DNA of 52,782 nucleotides from Bacillota bacterium (GCA_023415835.1 JAEZJK010000112.1:1-52782); one strand, 5' to 3'. Positions 41,489 through 50,366 are shown, counted from the stretch's first letter. Notes: a model not told the origin generated them from the sequence alone. A program made the numbers and translations.

Positions 41489-42319
41489 TTACATTGTGCT
41501 TTTGGCTTGGTTCTTAACTTTCCAATAAAAAGCGAATGCCGCAGTGACAGTGTCTTTTTTAATGACAGCCGATTCGTCGTCTAGAAATAAGTAAGGGTGA
41601 AGCTCTTTTAATGCTTTAAGGTAGGCGTTATCTTTCAAACGGAGCCGCAATTCAACCGGGCCTTTCATTCGGGGATCCATATACGGAGTTAAACTCTTGG
41701 AACGTTTCACCGCTTCGGCGGCACCGCTACGTAGCTGTTCCGTAGTGGTCGGCCCCGCCAAACAAACCGCCGCGAAATCGGAGAGAGCCTCCTTGACGCT
41801 GACCGCGATTCCATCGGGAACCATCGTTTTAAACTCGGCGGCTCCCGCCGAATCACCGCTGTAAAATAGCGAGGGGACGCCTTTTTCACCGGCGATGGCC
41901 ACTTCGATGCCGACCTCGCCCAAGCTGATCCCGTTTACTTGTAGATCAAGAATATCCCATTCATAAGTATGCGGCATTAACGCCGAAGCGGAGCCCGCTT
42001 TCCCATGGAAACCCACGAGAAACATCCCTGCGCAACCCTCAATAAACCCGGAACACCCCTCGGTATAAGCCGGCTTTCCGGCTACGTAGCACACGTTCTG
42101 GGGCAATTCCAGGAGATCAAGATTGGCCCCTTCCTTGTGAATATCATAAATAACTATCTCTGCTGCCGGATCGGCCTGTTTAATTCCCGCAATCACCGCC
42201 CGCAGATCGTGAATCAACGCGTTCCGCCCCTGTTGATAGTTGACGCCTTCCGTTTGAACCTGGTCCATACGGGTAATCCCGGTTAGTCCCTCCATATCGC
42301 AACGTATATTAAATTTCAT
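41489..42319 (-). CDS. M55 family D-aminopeptidase
   Basis: A zinc peptidase of the DppA family, which releases D-amino acids from short peptides. The N-terminal metal motif is CDMEGLTGI (Asp, Glu), followed by IYDIHKEGANL (His), VGFHGKAGS (His) and the NGxxxGEVGI motif that supplies the last Glu (NGISLGEVGIEVA). About 276 residues. I start at 42319, with GGAGG nine bases upstream; the frame to 42358 includes that site. Its presence in a sugar-acid operon suggests a substrate containing an amide or D-amino acid, or a moonlighting amidohydrolase. Confidence 0.88.
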   Translation of the reverse strand: MKFNIRCDMEGLTGITRMDQVQTEGVNYQQGRNALIHDLRAVIAGIKQADPAAEIVIYDIHKEGANLDLLELPQNVCYVAGKPAYTEGCSGFIEGCAGMFLVGFHGKAGSASALMPHTYEWDILDLQVNGISLGEVGIEVAIAGEKGVPSLFYSGDSAGAAEFKTMVPDGIAVSVKEALSDFAAVCLAGPTTTEQLRSGAAEAVKRSKSLTPYMDPRMKGPVELRLRLKDNAYLKALKELHPYLFLDDESAVIKKDTVTAAFAFYWKVKNQAKSTM

Positions 42320-42375
42320 CATTATCCTCCGTAATTCTTCAAAGCGGTTAATCCTCACAAAGACTTAGAATAGCG

Positions 42376-44037
42376 TTATACACTTTTTTTAAATTCTGTC
42401 AATGCAACCTGAGCCTGTTGGAGTATTGAGTTGGCGTTCCGGTAGTTCATCAATAAATAGATATAGTAAATATGGGAGGTTGATTCTTCGAAAGCTTTCA
42501 ACTCCAGGACATACTCAGCCAACTTACCCAGAATTCCTTCCATCATATCAGCCAATTCTTTACGCTTGGAGAGTTCCTCCGGTTCGTAACCGATCGCCCT
42601 GGAAAGGAAGGCCGCTTTGACGCATAAACCAAAACCCCGAACGTAAAGATCGTAAAATTGAAAGGACTCTTTCAACTTTTCATAAGCAGTCTCGGTTAAA
42701 CCAAAATCATGGGTGTTTAAGTATTGCAGTAACTCTGTAAGCTCGCTGTACGCCTCCTCCTTTTCCTGGAATAGCCGCATCACATTTTTATAGTCCAGGC
42801 TAATTCGGCCCTCCGCTGACTTATCCCAGGTAGAAAGGCAATGATAAAAGGACATTGTATACCAAGCTTTGTTGACATCGATCGGGAATTGACTGCTAGT
42901 AGCGAAGACAAACCCATCCACATATAAAGCTTTTCTCATAATCGGCCATGTCTTCATTAAAAACTCGGTTAAACTCTTGCTATCGGCTCCGTTTCCGGCA
43001 AAGCCCCCCTCCTCCAGCCAACTTTGGACAAAAGCTTCATCCTTCTGGGTAAGATCTTTAGCAAGCCCGGCGCCGGCAATTAAATTTATTTTATTGATTG
43101 TATCGAAGCTGGAGATAGGAACGGCTTCCCACTCGGTTCGGAGCATCACTCCGGAGACCCCTTGGGATTTGGCAAACGAGAACCTTTCCCTCAAGTCTTT
43201 GATCATAATCGAGGGACTGATGCCCCACCCATAAAACTGCCCGAAGGTATCGTATTCGATCCATTGAGTCCGATCTTTGAAACGGCCGATCATCTGATTA
43301 GTGGGGAAGGTCGGCCAAAAGTCGCGCGGCGTAATTTTGATACAAAAAATTACATCTGAAGGAGTACGGCTGATAATATTACCTATACGTTCATTATCTT
43401 CCGGAGTATATGCAAAGTCTCTGACTGCCAACTTTTTACCGTAAGGAGTCATCGCATTATAAATGCTCATTATAATCTGATAGTTCCAATCGCCAAAGTC
43501 GGTTTTTTGGCAGGTTTCACACGAACATTTTTTACCGGCCGAAAGAAAAGCGCGGGACTCGGGCGAACCCGAACTGAGGATGATTCCGGCTACCTCAGGA
43601 AAAAGTTCAAAAAACTCTTCCGTTTTATACTTTAAGTATTCAAACCACACCGGATCAGTCGGACAGACGACCCCATCCTTGGTCAAGTGGGGGAAACGCT
43701 CCAAAATTTCATCGGGGAATTCCAATTCCTTGACCTCAACCCAGACTTCGATTCCTTTTCGTTTGGCATGCTTCAGTAAATCTCGCAGATACGCTTGCTT
43801 GTTGTAAATGCCGCTTAAATAACGCCGTACATGGGCAAAACCCTTCCGTTTGGAATCGTCGAAATAAACTTTGGGTAAAGTGGTTGAATGAATAATACTA
43901 TTATCGTGCAGGACCAATGCTGTCATATCATGGGCAGCGGCAAAGTCCAAGGCTTCATGAAGGCAATCATAACGCCAGATTTTCGCGCCATGCATTTCCA
44001 AGCCCCGAAACGAAAATACGGTTAACTCTTCTGACAT
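42376..44037 (-). CDS. Alpha-glucuronidase-like TIM-barrel protein (paralogue A)
   Basis: A 553-residue soluble protein without a signal peptide. It resembles the GH67/GH20-type barrel superfamily in general layout: a strand-helix N-terminal half, then FPEVAGIILSSGSPESRAF, a CSCETCQK cysteine motif near residue 170, AVRDFAYT, FWPTFPTNQ, QWIEYDTFGQFYGWGISPS and RTEWEAVPISSF, then a helical C-terminal domain. The paralogue at 50752-52464 keeps all of these. I cannot assign a named family; a cytoplasmic glucuronidase or related glycosidase is my inference. AAGGAGG lies before the ATG. It is second in the run, 79 bp behind the RraA-like gene. Confidence 0.75.
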   Translation of the reverse strand: MSEELTVFSFRGLEMHGAKIWRYDCLHEALDFAAAHDMTALVLHDNSIIHSTTLPKVYFDDSKRKGFAHVRRYLSGIYNKQAYLRDLLKHAKRKGIEVWVEVKELEFPDEILERFPHLTKDGVVCPTDPVWFEYLKYKTEEFFELFPEVAGIILSSGSPESRAFLSAGKKCSCETCQKTDFGDWNYQIIMSIYNAMTPYGKKLAVRDFAYTPEDNERIGNIISRTPSDVIFCIKITPRDFWPTFPTNQMIGRFKDRTQWIEYDTFGQFYGWGISPSIMIKDLRERFSFAKSQGVSGVMLRTEWEAVPISSFDTINKINLIAGAGLAKDLTQKDEAFVQSWLEEGGFAGNGADSKSLTEFLMKTWPIMRKALYVDGFVFATSSQFPIDVNKAWYTMSFYHCLSTWDKSAEGRISLDYKNVMRLFQEKEEAYSELTELLQYLNTHDFGLTETAYEKLKESFQFYDLYVRGFGLCVKAAFLSRAIGYEPEELSKRKELADMMEGILGKLAEYVLELKAFEESTSHIYYIYLLMNYRNANSILQQAQVALTEFKKSV

Positions 44038-44116
44038 GGTAATTCCTCCTTGAGTTTTTAGAGAGACCTAAGGTAAATCAATATTAAGAGGTGATCGGCT
44101 ATTTAACCGATAACAT

Positions 44117-44866
44117 TTACCATTCACCGGTACGACTAAATTTGCGCTTGGCCGCAGTCCTGAATTCTTTGGCTGAGGCCTCAAATGACGCCAGCGCCTC
44201 GTCAAATGTAATCCCGGCAGTACTACGGGCCGCCGGAATAATGGTATTGCATTCATTGGCATCCATAAAGGCAGCCGCTTCAACCAACCGGGATTCATCC
44301 TCCTCGGGAATTACCAGAAAACCATGTTTATCAGCATGAATCAACTGTCCGGGTTGAATCGCGCAACCGAAAACTTCAACAGTACAGTCCCATCGAACCG
44401 GAGTGCAATGGGCATTCCCGACGCACATCCTTCTGGCTATCGCTTTAAAACCGGCATTGGTCATTTCGTCAACATCACGAACCGCGCCGTCGGTAATTGT
44501 TCCGATACATCCCAACGCTCGATGGACATTACTATTTACTTCACCCCAGAACGAGCCGATTACTTTCGGTTTATCGAGATCTTGAACCACTACAATCTTC
44601 GGACCGGGAACACTTGCCACATATTTACGATACTGGCTGACAGCATCGGGATTATTCGTTTTATGCTCTTCATTGCTTGGTTCAATCACTAAAGTAACTG
44701 CATATCCAACCATCGATCCCATTTGGGGCATAAAATCCTGTGTTTCATCTAAATTAAAATGCCCTTTGGCTTTATCATGCATAGTAATCTGTTCCCAACC
44801 ATTATAAATAGTGGGAGTATTCCAACGTTTCAACTTCAATAAATCAGCATAAACTAATTTACTCAT
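44117..44866 (-). CDS. RraA family protein (possible oxaloacetate decarboxylase/HMG aldolase)
   Basis: About 249 residues of the RraA/demethylmenaquinone methyltransferase-like fold. The family core is GSFWGEVNSNVHRALGCIGTITDGAVRDVDEM (about residues 104-135), which holds the Arg-Asp catalytic pair; LIHADKHGFLVIPEE follows. Family members act as class II aldolases or oxaloacetate decarboxylases in aromatic and sugar-acid catabolism; RNase E inhibition is not expected here. The start at 44866 has AGGAGAG seven bases upstream. It is the first gene of the 13-gene run, 210 bp behind the ABC binding-protein gene. Confidence 0.9.
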   Translation of the reverse strand: MSKLVYADLLKLKRWNTPTIYNGWEQITMHDKAKGHFNLDETQDFMPQMGSMVGYAVTLVIEPSNEEHKTNNPDAVSQYRKYVASVPGPKIVVVQDLDKPKVIGSFWGEVNSNVHRALGCIGTITDGAVRDVDEMTNAGFKAIARRMCVGNAHCTPVRWDCTVEVFGCAIQPGQLIHADKHGFLVIPEEDESRLVEAAAFMDANECNTIIPAARSTAGITFDEALASFEASAKEFRTAAKRKFSRTGEW

Positions 44867-45034
44867 ATTAACTCTCCTATAGTGCATTTCGAGGATGCAA
44901 TTAGCTCCCTAAATCTCTTTGATAATCATCATAAAGCTCGTTTTGAAAAAACCGCGACTGGTTTAAAGTGTTATTTAATAAATTAACGTATTATTTCACT
45001 CTTCTCCGCCTATCTTCCAACCATACTTTTTAAT

Positions 45035-45063
45035 GGGGCTATCTAAATGGTTCGGATAGCCCC
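45035..45063. terminator. Hairpin after the ABC transporter operon
   Basis: GGGGCTATC / GATAGCCCC, 9 bp perfect with an 11-nt loop, lies 14 bp past the binding-protein stop. On the minus strand the tail is ATTAAAAAG, without a T run. It may therefore be a 3' stabilizer or partial terminator that lets some transcription reach the RraA-like operon. The remaining gap to 44866 shows no clear promoter. Confidence 0.55.
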
Positions 45064-45076
45064 TGTAAAATGTTTT

Positions 45077-46339
45077 TTATTTTTTAATATTGCGATTAAT
45101 GATGTCTTCCATATTCTTCAAGGTAACATCCACATTTTGTTGTCCGCTTACATATGAGCTTAATTCACGTAAAAGTTGATCACGGCTACCAGCATATACC
45201 CCGGTAATCTGATCCAGCTGGAGTTTCTTGGGCATTGCTTTGCACTGTTCTACGAAGAAGGGTTCCAGATCGGGACGGGTCTTCCAGGCCACATTAACGT
45301 CGCTTCGGGAAGGAATCCCGTTATGGCCGATGTTATATTCAGCCATAGCTTTGGGGCTCGCTAAATACAACACTAAATCCCAAGCTTCCTTTGAACGTTT
45401 ACCCTTGAATACTACCCAGTCGGTGCCACCGACCACGGTTGCCTGTTGCTTATCCCGTGGCATGAATGTGAATCCCCAATCGTACTTCATTTGTGTGGCA
45501 AGAGTTTCAAGGGAGGAGTTGGTGGTTTCCCACATTACCGATAAACCGGAGATGAACGCGCGTAACGGATTTTCAGTACCGTCGATCATTCCCGGCACCG
45601 CAATACCGTCTTTATGAAGCTGTAGAGTCCATTCCAAAGCCCGGCGAGTTTCCGGAGAATTAATCGCCGCTTTTTTATTATCATCGGAAAGCAATTTACC
45701 ACCGGCTTGATATAAGAAGGGCAACCAACTATCCATGCTGGCCTTTTCAAATTGAAACGCATACTTGGCGCCGGAAGCGGCTTGCGCTTTTTTAGCGGCG
45801 GCGATCATCTCATCCCAAGTCCACGCCTCGCTCAATTTGGTGGGTGGAGTAATCCCCGCTTTTTTAAAGTATTCCGCGTTATAAACCATAGCCCGAACCG
45901 AGGAGGATACGGCTAAACCATAAATTTTTCCATTATCCTGGCTGGAAAGGTTCCGAATGGGATCGAATTTTTCTAAATCCTTCTTCGGGATATACTTATT
46001 GCCTTCTTGGAGCATTCCCTGTTCAATCCAGTTTCCGATCCATTGCGCGCTCATCATGGCTACATCAGGAGCATCCCCTGCCACGGTCCGGGTTTGAAGG
46101 GCCGAGATGTATTTACTCTGCGCCATGACTTGAATATCCAAACGAACATTTGGATGTTCAGCTTGATATTGGTCCAATATTTTCTGAACGGTTATTTTCA
46201 TAGGTTCGTTTGTATAATAATACGTAACCTTCAAAGTGGTTGGGGCTTTAGCGTTAGCCGTAATAACCGAGGTCAGGATGAAACCGAGAACCAACAACGG
46301 CAACACAAATTTTCGAATTCGATTTACTTTGAATTTCAT
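45077..46339 (-). CDS. ABC sugar transporter, extracellular solute-binding protein family 1
   Basis: A 420-residue binding protein that delivers a sugar or oligosaccharide to the two permeases upstream. A signal peptide is clear: basic MKFKVNRIRK, a hydrophobic core, then TANA as a type I cleavage site. There is no lipobox Cys, unlike most Gram-positive binding proteins. The family-1 pattern follows (LKVTYYYTNEPMKITVQKIL, VAMMSAQWIGNWIEQGML, MGGTDW-like VVGGTDWVVFKG, IPSRSDV). It is last in the operon malF-like, malG-like, binding protein, so the ABC ATPase must be supplied elsewhere. Confidence 0.95.
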   Translation of the reverse strand: MKFKVNRIRKFVLPLLVLGFILTSVITANAKAPTTLKVTYYYTNEPMKITVQKILDQYQAEHPNVRLDIQVMAQSKYISALQTRTVAGDAPDVAMMSAQWIGNWIEQGMLQEGNKYIPKKDLEKFDPIRNLSSQDNGKIYGLAVSSSVRAMVYNAEYFKKAGITPPTKLSEAWTWDEMIAAAKKAQAASGAKYAFQFEKASMDSWLPFLYQAGGKLLSDDNKKAAINSPETRRALEWTLQLHKDGIAVPGMIDGTENPLRAFISGLSVMWETTNSSLETLATQMKYDWGFTFMPRDKQQATVVGGTDWVVFKGKRSKEAWDLVLYLASPKAMAEYNIGHNGIPSRSDVNVAWKTRPDLEPFFVEQCKAMPKKLQLDQITGVYAGSRDQLLRELSSYVSGQQNVDVTLKNMEDIINRNIKK

Positions 46340-46471
46340 CTTTCACATTCCTTCCTTATTAGTTATTAAATCTACAATAACAACCCATTACGGTCGGTCG
46401 TCCCTCACCTCCTTCCTGTCGGATAAATCATCTTCCAGCAAAAAGCTAAAGACCGGACTACTTAAAAACTT

Positions 46472-47314
46472 TTAATCCTTCAGTCCGGACATTGCAATGC
46501 CTTGCACGAAATACTTTTGCAATGTGAAGAAAAGAATAACAATCGGTAATATTGAAACAATCGCCATCGCCATAATCGGCCCTCCGGCCACGGACGGATC
46601 TTCCCGAAAGAAAGCCAAACCTTGTTGTATCGTGTACATTTTTTCCCTCCGTAATACGATCAACGGCCACAACAAGTCGTTCCAGCGCCACATAAATTGG
46701 AAGATCACGTTCACCGCTATTGCCGGTTTGCACAGAGGAAAAATAATTTGCCAAAAAGTCCGCCAATCGGAACAGCCGTCGATCCGAGCGGCTTCCATCA
46801 ATTCATCCGGAATTGTCAAACAGTATTGCCGCATCAAAAACACTCCGAATGACTGGCTGATAGCAGGCAAGATTGCTCCTTGAAATGTGTCCAACCAACG
46901 TAACTTTGAGATCAACAAATATAAGGGAACAGTCTTGACTTGAATCGGGACCATTAAGGCCGCTAAAATGAAGAGAAATATAGCGTTTCTGCCTGGAAAG
47001 TTGTATTTGGCCAACGCAAAACCGGCCATGGAATTAAAGAAAACCGAACAGAGCACCGCGCCCGCCGCGATTAAAAGCGTATTAAAAAAGTACTGACCGA
47101 AACCGGACTGGACCCAACCAGTACTATAGTTGGACCAGACTGGCGACTTTGGAAATAATGAAAATGTAAGCGAATATACTTCCGTGGGAGCTTTTAGCGA
47201 AATGGAAGCCATCCAGATCAGCGGAAAAAGCATCAGCACGGTTCCTGCACATAAGCCGATATAGATCCCGATATTATGGAATCGCCGGTAAATGCCATGG
47301 ATTGTAGTACTCAT
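46472..47314 (-). CDS. Carbohydrate ABC transporter permease (MalG-type)
   Basis: Inner-membrane subunit of a CUT1 importer, with six hydrophobic segments and a C-terminal EAA loop reading EAARIDGCSDWRTFWQIIFPLCKPA near residue 190, which docks the ATPase. About 280 residues. The start at 47314 has GGAGGG eight bases upstream; the frame to 47332 would overlap this site and the previous gene. It starts 4 bp beyond the MalF-like stop. Ends 132 bp before the binding-protein gene. Confidence 0.95.
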   Translation of the reverse strand: MSTTIHGIYRRFHNIGIYIGLCAGTVLMLFPLIWMASISLKAPTEVYSLTFSLFPKSPVWSNYSTGWVQSGFGQYFFNTLLIAAGAVLCSVFFNSMAGFALAKYNFPGRNAIFLFILAALMVPIQVKTVPLYLLISKLRWLDTFQGAILPAISQSFGVFLMRQYCLTIPDELMEAARIDGCSDWRTFWQIIFPLCKPAIAVNVIFQFMWRWNDLLWPLIVLRREKMYTIQQGLAFFREDPSVAGGPIMAMAIVSILPIVILFFTLQKYFVQGIAMSGLKD

Positions 47315-47318
47315 CCGA

Positions 47319-48197
47319 TTAGCCCTCCACATCTTTATCTTTAAATACGAGCCGCTGAATTATTGTTAAAACGAAAATCGCTACAAACAAAACCATTGAA
47401 AGTGAGGAGGCGTATCCCAGCCGCATCTCTTCAGTGGTTAACGAGATAATGTAGTTAACCATCATCAAGGAAGCCCGGCCCGGGCCGCCGCCAGTCATTA
47501 CAAAAATTTGGTCGAATACTTTGAAAGAGTGAATAACCGATAAAACCACCACAATAAAGAGGATTGGTTTCAGCAGCGGCAGCGTAATCGATTTAAATTG
47601 CTGCCAGGCGTTGGCGCCGTCGATCCCGGCCGCTTCATAATAGGAAGGTGAAATTGATTGCAATCCCGCTAAGATAATGACCATGTAATATCCTACGTCA
47701 TGCCAAACACTGGCGACGACAATCGAGGGAATGGTCAACTTCGGATCTTGTAGCCAACGGATACTGGGCAAACCGATAGAGTTGAAAAACTGATTAAATA
47801 CCCCGTAATCGACGGAGTACATCCATTGCCAAATTAATCCGATCACTACCCATGACACCAGATAAGGAAGGAGAAAAGCGGTCCGAAAGATAGCCCGGCC
47901 CTTAATTTTCTGATTTAGGGCCATGGCGGCAAATAACGAGATAATGACGGTTAGGGGAACGGTCCCTAAACTATAAATACAGGTATTGATTACAGTCTGA
48001 CGAAAGACCGGATCGGCAAATAGTTGGGTATAATTCGATAATCCGATAAACTGGTTCCCATTAAAACGATACTCCTGAAAACTAAGTATTAAATTGTAAA
48101 CGAAAGGATATAATGAAAATGTCCCAACCAGAATTATCTGGGGAAGCAAAAAAAAGTATGGGACACTAAATCGCCAAATTGATTTACCGGCTCGCAT
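47319..48197 (-). CDS. Carbohydrate ABC transporter permease (MalF-type)
   Basis: First gene of the transporter operon, 292 residues with six membrane helices. The EAA loop is EAAGIDGANAWQQFKSITLPLLKPI near residue 190. The N terminus (RFSVPYFFLLPQIILVGTFSLYPF) lacks the extra MalF domain, as is usual in Gram-positive CUT1 systems. A conserved promoter block (48334-48427) lies 137 bp upstream, shared with the gene at 50752. The neighbouring NarL-type two-component system probably controls it. Confidence 0.95.
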   Translation of the reverse strand: MRAGKSIWRFSVPYFFLLPQIILVGTFSLYPFVYNLILSFQEYRFNGNQFIGLSNYTQLFADPVFRQTVINTCIYSLGTVPLTVIISLFAAMALNQKIKGRAIFRTAFLLPYLVSWVVIGLIWQWMYSVDYGVFNQFFNSIGLPSIRWLQDPKLTIPSIVVASVWHDVGYYMVIILAGLQSISPSYYEAAGIDGANAWQQFKSITLPLLKPILFIVVVLSVIHSFKVFDQIFVMTGGGPGRASLMMVNYIISLTTEEMRLGYASSLSMVLFVAIFVLTIIQRLVFKDKDVEG

Positions 48198-48333
48198 GAT
48201 ATCACCTCAGAGTCTAATAATTTATTGTTATTGAATCTTGAATTCCCACTTTTACATTGAATTTCACTCCTTATCTTTTCGTTTTTAACAGGCCTGATTT
48301 TAAGTCTAGCTGGTCAAGGATTAACCTAAAATT

Positions 48334-48427
48334 AACATACCATGTTTTTTGAATACTGTCTGCCAACCACTGTACTGATTTTTGGGGAAAAAAACTCCAG
48401 TAAGTACTTTAGTACTCTTACTGGAGT
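48334..48427 (-). promoter_or_regulatory. Shared promoter/terminator block, copy 1
   Basis: On the minus strand this contains an 11-bp stem, ACTCCAGTAAG / CTTACTGGAGT, with an inner AGTACTAAAGTACT palindrome and T7. It is a strong terminator for the response-regulator gene. It is followed by TCAGTACAGTGGTTGGCAGAC and an extended -10, TGGTATGTT. About 92 bp align with 52535-52626, which precedes the second glucuronidase-like gene. The TGGTAnnTT end with no good -35 box suggests activator-dependent transcription. Confidence 0.75.
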
Positions 48428-48463
48428 TTCCATAATATAGTGCTGAAAATCAGCAATATCGTT

Positions 48464-49147
48464 CTATTCATTATCTATACCGGATTCGGCGGCAATTCGG
48501 GCCGCCTGGATTCGATCCCTGGCCCCGATTTTTAAATAAATGATACTGACATAATTTTTCACAGTTTGCTCAGCAATAAAAAGTCGGTGGGCGATTTCAC
48601 GATTGTTGTAGCCTTTAGCTATTAACCTCAGAATCTCTTTCTCTTTATTGCTAAGCTCCTTAATCCAAGGATTAGAATTGACTGGGTTCCGGTTCGGTCT
48701 TCCTAGCTGGGTATGATTAGCCTGAAATAATTTTTCAGCCAGTTTGGTTGCCATTTTTGGTGAAACGGTCACCCCGCCGTGATAAATGGAATGAATCGCG
48801 GCGATGAGTTCTTGGGGTGGCACGTCTTTGAGCAGGTAACCGACTGCGCCGTATTGAAAGGCTTCCATTACATATTCGTCGTCTTCAAATGTACTTAAGA
48901 TTAAAATCTTAATCTGGGGAAACTTCTCCTTAATTAATCTGGTGCATTCGACCCCGTCCATTTCGGGCATACGAATGTCCATTAAAATAATATCGGGATT
49001 TGTCGAGGCCGCCATTTCCAACGCTACTTTTCCGTTGGGAGCGGTCCCAACCACCTCAACATTTTTTACAGTTAGCTCAAATAGTTTCTTCAGGCTCTCA
49101 ACGAACAGAACTTGATCATCGACCAACAACAACTTAATTTTACTCAT
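48464..49147 (-). CDS. NarL/LuxR-type response regulator
   Basis: A DNA-binding regulator of about 227 residues. Receiver domain: LLLVDDQVLF (acidic pocket), the phosphoacceptor Asp in IILMDIRMPEMDG (about residue 55), LSTFEDDEYV (Thr/Ser) and LLKDVPPQEL (Lys). The C-terminal LuxR helix-turn-helix is LSNKEKEILRLIAKGYNNREIAHRLFIAEQTVKNYVSIIYLKI. The start at 49147 overlaps the kinase stop (ATGAGTAA), so the two are coupled. It probably binds the shared block upstream of the ABC operon. Confidence 0.96.
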   Translation of the reverse strand: MSKIKLLLVDDQVLFVESLKKLFELTVKNVEVVGTAPNGKVALEMAASTNPDIILMDIRMPEMDGVECTRLIKEKFPQIKILILSTFEDDEYVMEAFQYGAVGYLLKDVPPQELIAAIHSIYHGGVTVSPKMATKLAEKLFQANHTQLGRPNRNPVNSNPWIKELSNKEKEILRLIAKGYNNREIAHRLFIAEQTVKNYVSIIYLKIGARDRIQAARIAAESGIDNE

Positions 49148-50366
49148 TTGTTTCACCTTCTTTAAGGGGAATCCAAACGGATAGTAAAAAATATTTCCCT
49201 GCTTCACTGCTGCAGTCTAACGTCCCTCCCAATTTTCCAATTCTTTCCCGCATCACTGTCAATCCCAGGCCCTCTTTAGATGCCTTAGCCAAGCCACAGC
49301 CATCGTCTTTCAGTCGAATTCGGATTCCATCCCCTTCCCGATAGAATGAAATTTCAATTACAGAAGCTCTTCCATGTCGTAAGGCATTGGTTATTCCTTC
49401 CTGCACCAAGTGGTAAACGGCCAGATCCGCTCCTTCGCCGAAGTGGGAAGGGGCATCCCCTAAGTTTAGATCGACTTTAATCCGCGTCGCTTGGGTAAAA
49501 GTTTGCACGAGACGGTAGATTGCAGTAAGCCCGGTTTCTTCTTTCATGTATACGGGGCGTAACGCTTGAAGGGCGTTCCGGGCTTCAGCTAATCCTTCTT
49601 TCGTTAACTTCCGGACTTGTTCAAGATGTGTTTTTAACTCCGCCCGATCCCCGTCGGATAAGGCAATTGCCACCTCCAACATTATCAGCAAATTGGTAAA
49701 AGTATAAGCAATCGTATCATGCATTTCCCCAGCCAACCGTTTGCGTTCATTTATTTTCGCTTCCCGCTCCACCAATACGGCGTATTCTTGTAATTGCAAA
49801 TTGACCTGGGCCAATTGCAAAGTTGTATCGTTTAGGTGCCGATTGAGATCATTCGCAAAAATCTGATTATCCAGCAAAAAACGAATCAGCCCACTTAGAA
49901 TGGCGATAATTACAGTAAACATCACGAATGAGATTAGATCCGCCGGCGCCGGGGAAGGCACAGCGCGATTCCAGGCAACGATGGGGATTTGCATTTTTAA
50001 TAAAACAATGACCAGTAAAATAGTTGAAATTGAACTTTTAACCAAGGTGTTATTGGCAAAAATTTCGAGTATTAATGTCCCAATTAAAATCGTCTCGATT
50101 GACAGGTTAGCGCCGAAAGGCAAGCCGATCAAGATCAGAATAATGGTTCGAATTATGAAACTGGACCAAAAATAGTAGGAATTTTTAGAGAAGAATAATA
50201 AACCCAGGGACAATACTAAGGAAAAAATCAATAATGCATAAAATTGCCCTTGCCATTCAGCTGGAAGTTCTATTTTGTTAATGTTTAAATAAAATTGTAA
50301 AAAAGCGGCGAAATGGGCGATAATTGAAACAATGAAGCATAAAACCCTGAATGTATACTTGGACAT
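49140..50366 (-). CDS. NarL-type sensor histidine kinase
   Basis: A membrane kinase of about 408 residues. The first ~180 residues hold six or so hydrophobic segments (VLCFIVSIIAHFAAFL, ALLIFSLVLSLGLLFF, FIIRTIILILIGLPFG and others) without a large extracellular domain. A short coiled coil leads to the HisKA_3 box, RKRLAGEMHDTIAYTFTNLL, with the phospho-His near residue 220. The ATPase domain ends with GLGLTVMRERIGKLGG. The start at 50366 has GGGGAG seven bases upstream. The signal may be intramembrane or come from the sugar transporter. Confidence 0.95.
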   Translation of the reverse strand: MSKYTFRVLCFIVSIIAHFAAFLQFYLNINKIELPAEWQGQFYALLIFSLVLSLGLLFFSKNSYYFWSSFIIRTIILILIGLPFGANLSIETILIGTLILEIFANNTLVKSSISTILLVIVLLKMQIPIVAWNRAVPSPAPADLISFVMFTVIIAILSGLIRFLLDNQIFANDLNRHLNDTTLQLAQVNLQLQEYAVLVEREAKINERKRLAGEMHDTIAYTFTNLLIMLEVAIALSDGDRAELKTHLEQVRKLTKEGLAEARNALQALRPVYMKEETGLTAIYRLVQTFTQATRIKVDLNLGDAPSHFGEGADLAVYHLVQEGITNALRHGRASVIEISFYREGDGIRIRLKDDGCGLAKASKEGLGLTVMRERIGKLGGTLDCSSEAGKYFLLSVWIPLKEGETNE

